Positions 27,479-35,907 of a stretch of 64,000 nt of DNA are shown here, one piece after another. Location: contig NZ_SEWF01000003.1 in assembly GCF_004168285.1 (NCBI RefSeq), positions 124,001 through 188,000 of the forward strand, written 5' to 3'. How positions within the stretch are numbered: the first letter of the stretch is position 1; every line of letters begins with the position of its first letter. The stretch comes from Emticicia agri (GTDB lineage Bacteria > Bacteroidota > Bacteroidia > Cytophagales > Spirosomataceae). Both the position numbers and the translations under genes were made by a program. Under the pieces are notes generated by a model, which was not told the origin of the DNA, did no database searches, and saw only the letters and a list, made by a program, of their open reading frames with translations.

Positions 27479-27987
27479 TGAATTACACCCCCATGCCCAT
27501 GTACATGACCATGCGCAATTTCGTCCGGATTTGCGTTTCTGATACCAACAATTTTCCCTTTAAAATGTAAGGTTTCACCAGCTAACGGATGATTAAAATC
27601 TAACATCACCATTTCAGGATGCACTTCAACTACCCTGCCATTCATACGATGCCCTTCTTCATTAGAAAACGGAATAAAATTTCCTATTTCCAACATTCCA
27701 TCAGGTATTTTACCATCATCAATTTTAAAATGTTCAATCGGAAAATCTATCAACGCTTCGTTATCTACTTCTCCATAACCTTCTTCAGCACTCACAGAAA
27801 AGTCAAATGTATCACCTACACTTAAACCTATCAGGTTTCTTTCAAATGCTTCAGGAAGCCCACTCATACCATGTATAAATACAATTGGGTCTGTTTCATC
27901 TGAAACCTCTATAATTTCTCTATCCTCTCCTTCTCCAACATACAATTCATAAATGGCAGTAACTACTTTTTTTTCTTCAACTTTCAT
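27475..27987 (-). CDS. SlyD-type FKBP peptidyl-prolyl isomerase
   Basis: The 170-residue protein has the split FKBP fold with an inserted IF domain of SlyD: AIYELYVGEG, FIHGMSGLPEAFERNLIGLSVGD and SAEEGYGEV at the front, the insertion about 75-130, and FNHPLAGETLHFKGKIVGI at the end. The C-terminus is His-rich (HGHVHGHGGVIH), the metal-binding tail type seen in SlyD. It is cytosolic and acts in folding; a role in nickel handling is possible. Confidence 0.93.
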   Translation of the reverse strand: MKVEEKKVVTAIYELYVGEGEDREIIEVSDETDPIVFIHGMSGLPEAFERNLIGLSVGDTFDFSVSAEEGYGEVDNEALIDFPIEHFKIDDGKIPDGMLEIGNFIPFSNEEGHRMNGRVVEVHPEMVMLDFNHPLAGETLHFKGKIVGIRNANPDEIAHGHVHGHGGVIH

Positions 27988-28097
27988 ATACTTAAATTTT
28001 ATTTTTCCCTAAGGAATAAATCTAACTAAAACAAGGATATTTTATTAGGTGTTATTTCATAACTTTGCCACAAACGTACAAATTCTACCCTTTATAA

Positions 28098-28724
28098 ATG
28101 AATTTTTTAGCACATTTATTTCTTTCAGGTGATCATGATGAAATTATAGTTGGAAATCTTCTGGAAGACTACGTGGTGGGTAGAATTGAACACCCTCGTA
28201 ATCAGCACTACTCACAGAATATAAAAAACGGAATCCTGCTTCATCGCTTGATTGATACCTTTACAGATACTCATCCAGCGGTAAGTACTTGTAAAACCGT
28301 ACTTTATAAAAACTACCATAAATACGCTTCTGTAGTAATTGACATCTATTTTGACCATTACCTGGCCAAGCATTGGTACAGCTATTCAACGGAGCCTTTT
28401 GAGGATTTCAGAAGACGTATTCATCAGGCATTTATCGATTATTGGAATATTATTCCTGATAGAATGAAACCCATGATTGATTCCATGATAAAATATGACT
28501 GGCTAAAAAATTATGGTGAATTCTGGGGTATGGAAAGAGCCTTATCAGGCATAGCCAAGCGAACGGCCTTTCAGTCGAACATGGAGCAGGCCGTTAATGA
28601 TTTAAAAGTTCATTATAATTTTTTTGATGAGAACTTCAGCATATTTTTTCCTCAGATGATCGAACAGTGTACGAATTTCTTAACCGATAAATTTTATACC
28701 TACAACCATATAATTCTGAAATAA
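28098..28724 (+). CDS. acyl carrier protein phosphodiesterase family (AcpH, DUF479)
   Basis: A 208-residue HD-like hydrolase with MNFLAHLFLSGDHDEIIVGN at the start (20 residues), GILLHRLIDTFTDTHP and DIYFDHYLAKHW, the metal-binding His/Asp positions of the AcpH family. It would remove the 4'-phosphopantetheine arm from holo-ACP. Some family members act on other substrates, so the activity is a family inference. A TAACTTTG -7 match is at 28060-28067. The holA gene follows after 3 bp, so the two are co-transcribed. Confidence 0.85.
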   Translation: MNFLAHLFLSGDHDEIIVGNLLEDYVVGRIEHPRNQHYSQNIKNGILLHRLIDTFTDTHPAVSTCKTVLYKNYHKYASVVIDIYFDHYLAKHWYSYSTEPFEDFRRRIHQAFIDYWNIIPDRMKPMIDSMIKYDWLKNYGEFWGMERALSGIAKRTAFQSNMEQAVNDLKVHYNFFDENFSIFFPQMIEQCTNFLTDKFYTYNHIILK

Positions 28725-28727
28725 GGT

Positions 28728-29735
28728 ATGTCAGAACTACTTAAATCAATTAAAAAAGATTCCATAAAGCCCTTGTATTTTCTTCATGGAGAAGAACCTT
28801 TTCATATAGAACAAGTTATAGAAAAAATACAGCAATTAGCTATTCCTACGCACGAAAAAGGCTTTAATGAATTTATTCTTTTTGGTAAAGATTTAACAGC
28901 AGGTGCATTATTAAATTATGCCCGTCGGTTTCCGATGATGGCAGAAAGGCAACTAATCATTGTAAAAGATGCGCAACAGATTCAGGGAATAGACCAGAAA
29001 GAAAATCAGAAACTGATTGAAGACTATGCACTCCAACCATTAACTTCAACTATTTTAGTATTAGCTTTCAGTAATGCCCAAGACGAGCGAAAAAGTTGGG
29101 TAAAGGCGTTTGGTAAAAATGGTGTGCTTTTCAATTCTAAAAAATTCTATGATAATCAGTTACCTGAATTTCTGGCAGGTTTCTGCCATTCGCAAGGAGT
29201 AAAAATAAGCATGAAAGCCATTCAATTGTTGATTGAACACATTGGAAACGACTTGAAAAGGCTTACAAGTGAATTAGACAAAGTGGTTTTAAATGTAAAA
29301 TTAGGCGAAGGAATTGATGCCGATACGATACAAAAATTTGTAGGAATCAGTAAAGAATACAATGTTTTTGAATTACAAAAAGCACTCATTCAGCGAGATG
29401 TAGTAAAGGCTAACCAGATTATTATTTACTTTGGTCATAACCCTAAAGACAATCCCATACAGCCTGTTTTGATTATTCTCTACAACTTTTTCAGCAAAGT
29501 AATTTTAGTTCATGCTACTAACGATAAATCAGAAGGTGCGGTGGCTTCTTTACTGAAAGTGAATAGTTTTTTTGCCAAAGACTACCTGAATGCGGCAAGA
29601 AGCTATTCCTTACATAAATTAACTTCGGTTATTCACTCGTTAAAAATTGCAGACATGAAAGCTAAAGGTGTTGAATCAGGAGAAGAAAAAGAAGGAGATA
29701 TTTTGCAGCAATTAGTTTTTGAAATTCTTCACTAA
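28728..29735 (+). CDS. holA: DNA polymerase III delta subunit
   Basis: HolA is the delta subunit of the clamp loader, which opens the beta ring. The 335 residues show the HolA pattern: PLYFLHGEEPFHIEQVIEKI, an AAA+-like domain without Walker A lysine, IQLLIEHIGNDLKRLTSELD and the C-terminal collar helices (ILYNFFSKVILVHA...). The length fits. Spacing of 3 bp from the upstream acpH-like gene suggests translational coupling. Confidence 0.94.
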   Translation: MSELLKSIKKDSIKPLYFLHGEEPFHIEQVIEKIQQLAIPTHEKGFNEFILFGKDLTAGALLNYARRFPMMAERQLIIVKDAQQIQGIDQKENQKLIEDYALQPLTSTILVLAFSNAQDERKSWVKAFGKNGVLFNSKKFYDNQLPEFLAGFCHSQGVKISMKAIQLLIEHIGNDLKRLTSELDKVVLNVKLGEGIDADTIQKFVGISKEYNVFELQKALIQRDVVKANQIIIYFGHNPKDNPIQPVLIILYNFFSKVILVHATNDKSEGAVASLLKVNSFFAKDYLNAARSYSLHKLTSVIHSLKIADMKAKGVESGEEKEGDILQQLVFEILH

Positions 29736-29902
29736 TCATTTATTGAGCCGTAATTTTACTGATTTCTCATTTTTTCTTCTTACTTTTCAATATCCTGCTA
29801 ATTTCTGAATTAATAAATTCAAAGAAACTCATGAATTTCTGTTTTTATTCACTATAATTCGGATAATTATTGGAGTATTTACATTAAATTTCTGATTGCT
29901 CG

Positions 29903-30247
29903 GTGGAAACGAAGAAAAGAAAACTGACCTTTTCGAATAATCCTGTTCAGATTGATTCCCTACCTAAGTATAGCTGGATAGAGAGGGACACCCTTTTGCT
30001 TCATATTGCATTTCAGATATTTATGGATGCCCTTGAAAAAGACAGAGTACTGGAGGTGATTGATTGGGATTGTAATGAAGAATACCGTACAGTCAGAATG
30101 TATATTGTTCAATTAAGAAAATGGTGGTTAGAAAGAAAGGATAAAGACCGCCTAAAAGAAATTGACTACTCTGATGAAAAACAATACGAAGAAGACAGTA
30201 ATCATCTGCATATGTTAATGCTAATCCGCAAATATCTGGTAGTATAA
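29903..30247 (+). CDS. hypothetical protein of unknown family
   Basis: A 114-residue cytoplasmic protein from a GTG start, with many Trp, Arg, Lys and Glu residues (YSWIERDTLLLHIAFQIFMD, RKWWLERKDKDRLKEIDY). It has no signal peptide, membrane segment or motif that I recognise. The base composition and residue pattern look coding, and no better ORF occupies this strip. It lies between holA and the EBO cluster, 340 bp upstream of eboA, so it may or may not be related to it. No function is proposed. Confidence 0.5.
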   Translation: METKKRKLTFSNNPVQIDSLPKYSWIERDTLLLHIAFQIFMDALEKDRVLEVIDWDCNEEYRTVRMYIVQLRKWWLERKDKDRLKEIDYSDEKQYEEDSNHLHMLMLIRKYLVV

Positions 30248-30587
30248 GTTTCTCATCTTCAAAACTCTTAATTTTTTTATAGATTAATGTGTCTGTATAT
30301 ATGTATTCTCTTTGTAACGTAAAGAATCTTGCTTAGATTTCTGATATTATACGGTGAATATTGACGCATAAACATTCCACATTTTAAGCCAATTCGTTTG
30401 GGAATCCAGGCTTTTCTTTTTGAATATACCGATAAAAAAACTACAAGATATTTACTAGGAAAGTTAATTAATAGCCCCGAAAAACCTTGATTCGTCTATA
30501 TTAATCTCAACTTTTTGAACAAATACTATATGAAGCTCAGAATTCTTCTTTAGATTTGCTTAAAAATAAATACTAAGGAATAAAGGA
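30248..30587. other. intergenic region upstream of the EBO cluster
   Basis: This 340-bp AT-rich stretch has no convincing ORF or RNA. The only usable signal is TAGATTTG at 30551-30558, an exact TAnnTTTG match about 30 bp before the eboA ATG, with no correctly spaced -33 box. Confidence 0.5.
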
Positions 30588-31406
30588 ATGAATTATTCTT
30601 CTTTGCTGCTTGATAAAATTCAAAGTCAGGCATCATCAAAAGAGATAAGTTGGGTGGAGATGAAAGACAAAGGAAGTTTACAATCTTTGCAAACGGCTTT
30701 TGTTACAGTTCCGAGGTTTATTAGTAAAGATAAAATTCAATTTACCTCGCCTATCAATGAAGTTTCATTTGATAATTGGACTTTAGATAGACTTGTGAGA
30801 GTTTATCTTTTGACAAAATTTGATAGCTCAGATAAAAGTTCATATACTAAGGCAATAGATACATTATTTGATACGGCTGAAAACAATGAGGCGGTGGCAT
30901 TAATTTCAGCCCTGCCATTTTTGGCCTATCCTGACTACTGGATACTTCGAGCTACGAATGCTGTAAGGTCAAATATAGGCCCCGTTTTTGATGCTATTGC
31001 TTTTGAAAATCCATTTGCCAGAAACCACTTTTCAGACTTAGCCTGGAATCAACTGGTCTTAAAATGTATTTTCAATGATAAACCCATTAATAAAATTGAA
31101 GGGTTAGCAGAAAGAGCCAATCAGGAATTAGCTACATCAATCTCTAATCTTGCTCATGAACGCTGGTCTGCAGGTCGAACTATTCCTTCCCAAGCCTGGC
31201 GTTTAGTTAGTCAATTTATGAATGATGAAATTTTTAAGGATATTCAGCATTTGCTTTCATTCGGAAACGAATCAGATAGAATGGCAGCAGCTTTAGTTTG
31301 TACAGAGACTGATTTTCCGGAAGCAAAAAAGGCATTGGTAAGCAATGAAGATTTACAGTTAAAAATAGCCAATAAGGTTTTTAACTGGCAAAAGATCGAA
31401 AATTAA
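30588..31406 (+). CDS. eboA: EboA: EBO cluster protein of unknown function
   Basis: A 272-residue protein with no signal peptide and no known catalytic motif. It is predicted to be alpha-helical and matches EboA in length and in position as the first gene of the cluster (LVRVYLLTKFD, LISALPFLAYPDYWILRATN, ARNHFSDLAWNQLVLKC). EBO clusters are known from Bacteroidota, cyanobacteria, Pseudomonas and eustigmatophyte plastids. In cyanobacteria ebo genes are needed for export of a scytonemin precursor to the periplasm. EboA itself has no assigned reaction. The identification rests on the five downstream genes as much as on its own sequence. Confidence 0.85.
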   Translation: MNYSSLLLDKIQSQASSKEISWVEMKDKGSLQSLQTAFVTVPRFISKDKIQFTSPINEVSFDNWTLDRLVRVYLLTKFDSSDKSSYTKAIDTLFDTAENNEAVALISALPFLAYPDYWILRATNAVRSNIGPVFDAIAFENPFARNHFSDLAWNQLVLKCIFNDKPINKIEGLAERANQELATSISNLAHERWSAGRTIPSQAWRLVSQFMNDEIFKDIQHLLSFGNESDRMAAALVCTETDFPEAKKALVSNEDLQLKIANKVFNWQKIEN

Positions 31407-31438
31407 TAACAAAGAAGTATATCAATTACCACGAAAAG

Positions 31439-32458
31439 ATGTGTCAGAAGCACTCAGAAATAGCTCAAAATCCTTCCCATTTTGAAGGAAGTACAGATGA
31501 ATTGAAAACATCGAATGAAATTCAGTCTTATTATACAGAATATATAAAAGGCATGAAGTTCTTCGACCCCCATATTCATATGACGTCCAGAACTACGGAC
31601 GACTATACAGCTTTAATCGATGCCGGTGTAGTTGCTATTATTGAACCTGCTTTTTGGTTAGGACAACCCCGCACTGGTCTCTCTTCGTTTAAAGATTATT
31701 TTAGCAGTCTGGTGGGTTGGGAAAGATTCCGTTCTTCTCAGTTTGGCATTAAGCACTACTGTACCATAGGTCTGAACTCCCGTGAAGCAAACAACGAAGC
31801 TCTGGCTGAAGAGGTAATGGAAATACTGCCTGTATTTATATACAAAGAAGGAGTTGTTGGCGTAGGCGAAATCGGATTTGATGACCAGACTCCAGCTGAA
31901 GAAAAATATTATCGTCTACAATTAGAATTAGCCAAAGAGGCCAATATTCCGGTTCAGGTTCATACACCCCATCGTGACAAGAAAAAGGGTACTGAACTAA
32001 GTATATCTATTGCTTTAGAACACGCCCTTGACCCGGGTATGGTAATTATCGACCATAATAATGAAGAAACCGTTGAAGGTGTGCTTGAAAAAGGCTTTTG
32101 GGCAGCTTTTACCATTTATCCGTTTACCAAAATGGGGAATGAGCGTATGGTAGAAATTGTAAAAAAATATGGTTCAGAAAGAATTATGGTAAACTCGGCT
32201 GCAGATTGGGGGATAAGCGACCCTTTGGCTGTACCCAAAACAGCCGCCTTAATGAAAATAAAAGGGATTTCAGACGAAGATATCCGATTGGTTACTTATC
32301 AAAATGCTATCACCGCCTTTGCCCAGAGTGGTCAGATCAATGTCGCAGATTTTGAAACCCCTATGATTATAGACCAAAGTCTCAAATTTAATGGAAATAC
32401 CGTTCTACGTGGAGGGCAGATACCAAGAATTGAGAAAGATTCAATAATTATTAGTTAA
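31439..32458 (+). CDS. eboB: EboB: TatD-like metal-dependent hydrolase
   Basis: The 339-residue TIM-barrel protein has the metal ligands of the TatD/amidohydrolase superfamily: HxH in FFDPHIHM (H45, H47), Glu in GVVGVGEIGFD, His in VQVHTPHRDK, His in VIIDHNNEE and a late Asp in NSAADWG. TatD proteins are nucleases or phosphoesterases; the EBO form acts on an unknown substrate. It follows eboA after 32 bp. An internal ATG at codon 39 (MKFFDPHIHM) is a possible alternative start because the first 38 residues look poorly conserved. Confidence 0.88.
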   Translation: MCQKHSEIAQNPSHFEGSTDELKTSNEIQSYYTEYIKGMKFFDPHIHMTSRTTDDYTALIDAGVVAIIEPAFWLGQPRTGLSSFKDYFSSLVGWERFRSSQFGIKHYCTIGLNSREANNEALAEEVMEILPVFIYKEGVVGVGEIGFDDQTPAEEKYYRLQLELAKEANIPVQVHTPHRDKKKGTELSISIALEHALDPGMVIIDHNNEETVEGVLEKGFWAAFTIYPFTKMGNERMVEIVKKYGSERIMVNSAADWGISDPLAVPKTAALMKIKGISDEDIRLVTYQNAITAFAQSGQINVADFETPMIIDQSLKFNGNTVLRGGQIPRIEKDSIIIS

Positions 32459-32543
32459 TAAAAACAGCTATTTTATCAATCAGGTTAAATAGATGACCCA
32501 TAGACTTTAGTGATTAACTTATCACTAAACAATTACTAAGGCC

Positions 32544-33425
32544 TTGAATATAAAACCCTACTTACAACTAACCCGACCTGCAAACATTATTACAGCCATC
32601 TCTGATATTCTGGCAGGAATCGCTATTGCTGGGTTTTCGTTTTCATTAAACCAGATTGACCTTTGGAAAGCAGCCTTCTTATGTATGGCTACAGTGGGCT
32701 TATATGGTGGTGGAATCGTCTTCAACGATATATTTGATTTAGAGTTAGATAAGATTGAACGTCCTGAGAGAGTGATTCCAAGCGGTAAAATAAGTAAAGA
32801 AAAGGCCACTGTCTTTGGCGTTTTATTGCTGACAATGGGTATAACAATGGCATGGCTCAATAGCCCTGCCAGCGCCATGATTGCTTTAGCAGTAGCCATT
32901 TGCGCTTTAGTATATGACAAATTTGGGAAGCATCATTCTTTTCTGGGACCAATTAATATGGGCCTTTGCAGAGGGGGAAACCTGATTTTAGGTATTAGTA
33001 TTATTGAGACGGCCATTAACCATTGGTGGTTGATAAGTATCTTACCGATTTGCTACATAGCGGCAATCACGATGATTAGTCGTGGTGAGGTTCATGGCGG
33101 AAACAAAGCCACACTCTATTTTGCCGCTTTTCTTTATATCGTGGTTAGCAGTGTACAGCTCTATGTTGCATTCAAATTAGGTAATATCCTATTGGCTGCA
33201 CCGTTTGTAGCTTTACACATATACCTGATTTTCAATCCTTTAACCAAAGCAATAGCCAATCCAATAGGGCCAAATATAGGGAAGGCCGTGAAAGCAGGGG
33301 TTTTATCATTAATTGTGATGAATGCGGCATGGGTTAGTGTGTCTGGTAATATTATTTTTGCATTGGTAGTGCTCTGTCTGTTACCTGTTTCAATAAGTCT
33401 GGCAAAGATTTTTGCAGTAACATAA
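32544..33425 (+). CDS. eboC: EboC: UbiA-family prenyltransferase
   Basis: The 293-residue integral membrane protein has about eight membrane helices and the Asp-rich site NDIFDLELDKIERPERVIPS (NDxxDxxxD...RPxxSG), which binds the polyprenyl diphosphate with Mg. This marks it as a UbiA-type aromatic prenyltransferase. It presumably prenylates, or condenses a lipid with, the product of the cluster. Translation starts at TTG (32544) with no better ATG before the first helix. A gap of 85 bp separates it from eboB. Confidence 0.9.
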   Translation: MNIKPYLQLTRPANIITAISDILAGIAIAGFSFSLNQIDLWKAAFLCMATVGLYGGGIVFNDIFDLELDKIERPERVIPSGKISKEKATVFGVLLLTMGITMAWLNSPASAMIALAVAICALVYDKFGKHHSFLGPINMGLCRGGNLILGISIIETAINHWWLISILPICYIAAITMISRGEVHGGNKATLYFAAFLYIVVSSVQLYVAFKLGNILLAAPFVALHIYLIFNPLTKAIANPIGPNIGKAVKAGVLSLIVMNAAWVSVSGNIIFALVVLCLLPVSISLAKIFAVT

Positions 33426-33473
33426 AGTATAGATGCCATAGTTTTCGTTTATTTTTATTTATTCAACCTTTCA

Positions 33474-34622
33474 ATGAGTGTAATTCAACAGGCTTTTCAA
33501 GTCCCTTATTCATTTAATATTATTTTCACCCAAAATCTTTTCTCTTCAGAGAACAAAGAGTTAATTAATTTCTTGTTACACTTCGGAGATAACGGTTTTC
33601 AAAAGAAGATTTTATTTTTAATTGATGAAGGTGTAGCAGAAAAGCATCTTTTTCTAACAGAATCAATCAGAAATTATTTTGAAGGGCAAACACAGATTTT
33701 ATTAGCCGAAGAAATACTGATTTTGCCAGGTGGAGAGCTTGTAAAAAACAATCCTCAGTATTTAGAACAGACACTTCTCGCAATTAATAATTACGGCATA
33801 GACAGACACTCTTTTGTAGCGGCAATTGGTGGTGGTGCCTTTCTTGACATGGTTGGCTATGCTTCCTGCATTGCGCACAGAGGGGTAAAACATATTCGTA
33901 TTCCTACCACAGTTCTTTCTCAAAACGATTCGGGTGTGGGTGTAAAAAACGGAGTAAATTTCCTGGGTAAAAAAAATTTCCTTGGTACCTTTTCACCACC
34001 TGTAGCAGTTTTTAATGATTCTGATTTCTTAAAGACACTTTCAGACAGAGACTGGCGTTCAGGTATTTCAGAGGCTATAAAAGTAGCTTTAATTAAAGAT
34101 TTAGCCTTTTTTGAGTGGCTTGAGAAAAATGCAGAACGTATGGTTGCCCGTGAAATAGAAGTAATGAACGAACAGATTTTCAGGTCAGCAGCTTTGCACA
34201 CCAATCATATTTCAAGTGGCGACCCTTTTGAGATGGGTTCTGCCAGGCCTCTCGATTTCGGGCATTGGGCAGCGCATAAATTAGAGTATCTCAGCAATTT
34301 TGAAATACGTCATGGGGAGGCTGTAGCTGTTGGTATTGCACTTGATTCTGTTTATTCGCACCTTTTAGGGTTAATTTCGGAGGAAGATGCTTTAAGAATT
34401 ATAAGGGTTTTAAAAACATTAGGTTTTACCCTCTATCATCCATCGCTTTCAGAAAATGATAAGCAAAATCTTCTGGAAGGCCTCAATGAATTCAGAGAAC
34501 ATTTGGGTGGTAGATTGACCATCACAATATTAGAAAAATTAGGAAAAGGTAAAGAAGTGCATGAGGTAAACTTCGGGTTAATGAAACTTGCGGTTGACCG
34601 TCTGAAATTAACCCTTGATTAA
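33474..34622 (+). CDS. eboD: EboD: 3-dehydroquinate-synthase-like sugar phosphate cyclase
   Basis: The 382 residues follow the dehydroquinate synthase fold. NAD loop GGGAFLDMVGYAS and IPTTVLSQNDSGVGVKNGVN are visible, and the zinc ligands are intact: Glu in SGISEAIKVALIKD, His in LDFGHWAAHKLE and His in RHGEAVAVG. It is thus probably an active cyclase, but sequence alone does not tell its sugar phosphate substrate; shikimate-pathway AroB is a different, closer-to-canonical gene elsewhere. It overlaps functionally with eboE, whose ATG lies 2 bp after the eboD stop. Confidence 0.9.
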   Translation: MSVIQQAFQVPYSFNIIFTQNLFSSENKELINFLLHFGDNGFQKKILFLIDEGVAEKHLFLTESIRNYFEGQTQILLAEEILILPGGELVKNNPQYLEQTLLAINNYGIDRHSFVAAIGGGAFLDMVGYASCIAHRGVKHIRIPTTVLSQNDSGVGVKNGVNFLGKKNFLGTFSPPVAVFNDSDFLKTLSDRDWRSGISEAIKVALIKDLAFFEWLEKNAERMVAREIEVMNEQIFRSAALHTNHISSGDPFEMGSARPLDFGHWAAHKLEYLSNFEIRHGEAVAVGIALDSVYSHLLGLISEEDALRIIRVLKTLGFTLYHPSLSENDKQNLLEGLNEFREHLGGRLTITILEKLGKGKEVHEVNFGLMKLAVDRLKLTLD

Positions 34623-34624
34623 AT

Positions 34625-35818
34625 ATGAATACACCCTACGGACATTTAAGCTATTGTAGTAATATTCATCCGGGAGAAAACTGGGATGAGCATTTTGCAG
34701 TGCTGCAAAACAGTATTCCACAAATTAAAGCAGAAGTTTGTCCTGATGCGCCAATGGGTATCGGTCTCCGGTTAGCCAATCAGGCAAGTATAGATTTATC
34801 AATAAATGAGCACTTTAGTTCATTTAAAAACTGGCTTGCAGAGAACAATTGCTATGTTTTTACAATGAACGGTTTCCCATTCGGAAATTTTCATCACACC
34901 ATTGTAAAAGACATGGTTCATGCTCCTGACTGGACAACTCAGGAAAGAACCGATTATACAATCAGACTATTTGAACTATTAGCCGAGCTTTTACCTGAAA
35001 ACCTACAGGAAGGAGGAATTTCAACCTCCCCTCTCTCCTACCGTTTCTGGTGGGCAACTGATGAATTGTTAGAGCAAGCAACCATTAAAGCAACCGGAAA
35101 TATGATTTCAGTTGTTGAGGCTTTAATTGAATTACACAAAAAAACCGGTAAACTATTACATCTCGATATTGAACCTGAACCTGATGGTATTCTTGAAAAT
35201 TCTGACGAGTTTATACATTGGTACAATAACTACTTATTGCCCATTGGGATAAAACAGCTTCAAAGTAAAGGCTTATCGACGGAAGAAGCTACCGAGGCCA
35301 TAAAAAACCATATTCAGCTATGCTATGATGTCTGTCATTTTGCAGTAGGTTTTGAGAAACCGGTTAAAGTTTTAGAAAAATTAAATGCAAATCAATTGAA
35401 AGTAGGCAAAATTCAAATCAGTTCAGCTTTAAAAGTAGATTTCTCAGAAAATGCTGAAGAAAAACTAAATGAAATTGCTCAGTATAATGAACCTACCTAT
35501 TTACATCAGGTAGTCGCTAAAAAAAATGATGGGTCTTATATAAAATTCCCTGATTTAAATGAAGCTATAACTAATTTCAGCAATGAAATCAATTCGTGGC
35601 GAGTACACTTCCATGTTCCATTGTTTCTTGAACAATACGGGTTATTGAGTTCCACGCAAAAAGATATTGTTGATGTACTCGATATCCATAAAGAAAAGCC
35701 TTTTACGCAACATTTAGAAATAGAAACTTATACATGGGGCGTTTTACCAAAAGAATTTCAGGCACCATTGAATGAAAGCATTATCAGAGAAATTAAGTGG
35801 GTAAAAGGTGTTTTATAA
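34625..35818 (+). CDS. eboE: EboE: TIM-barrel sugar isomerase / AP-endonuclease-like protein
   Basis: A 397-residue protein of the xylose-isomerase-like / AP endonuclease 2 superfamily: YGHLSYCSNIHPGENWDEHF at the start, then GIGLRLANQAS, FTMNGFPFGNFH, LHLDIEPEPDGIL and CYDVCHFAVGFE, which hold the likely metal ligands (Glu, Asp, His). The activity is not known, but a sugar or sugar-phosphate isomerase or lyase is the natural guess given EboD before it. Only 2 bp separate it from eboD, indicating translational coupling. Confidence 0.87.
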   Translation: MNTPYGHLSYCSNIHPGENWDEHFAVLQNSIPQIKAEVCPDAPMGIGLRLANQASIDLSINEHFSSFKNWLAENNCYVFTMNGFPFGNFHHTIVKDMVHAPDWTTQERTDYTIRLFELLAELLPENLQEGGISTSPLSYRFWWATDELLEQATIKATGNMISVVEALIELHKKTGKLLHLDIEPEPDGILENSDEFIHWYNNYLLPIGIKQLQSKGLSTEEATEAIKNHIQLCYDVCHFAVGFEKPVKVLEKLNANQLKVGKIQISSALKVDFSENAEEKLNEIAQYNEPTYLHQVVAKKNDGSYIKFPDLNEAITNFSNEINSWRVHFHVPLFLEQYGLLSSTQKDIVDVLDIHKEKPFTQHLEIETYTWGVLPKEFQAPLNESIIREIKWVKGVL

Positions 35819-35907
35819 AGCGTTTTTTAATCATAAATCTTTCACTCAAATCGTAGATAGTAAAGAATGCTATTCTATTGATTTAGGGCATTTCATTTTA
35901 TAATATT

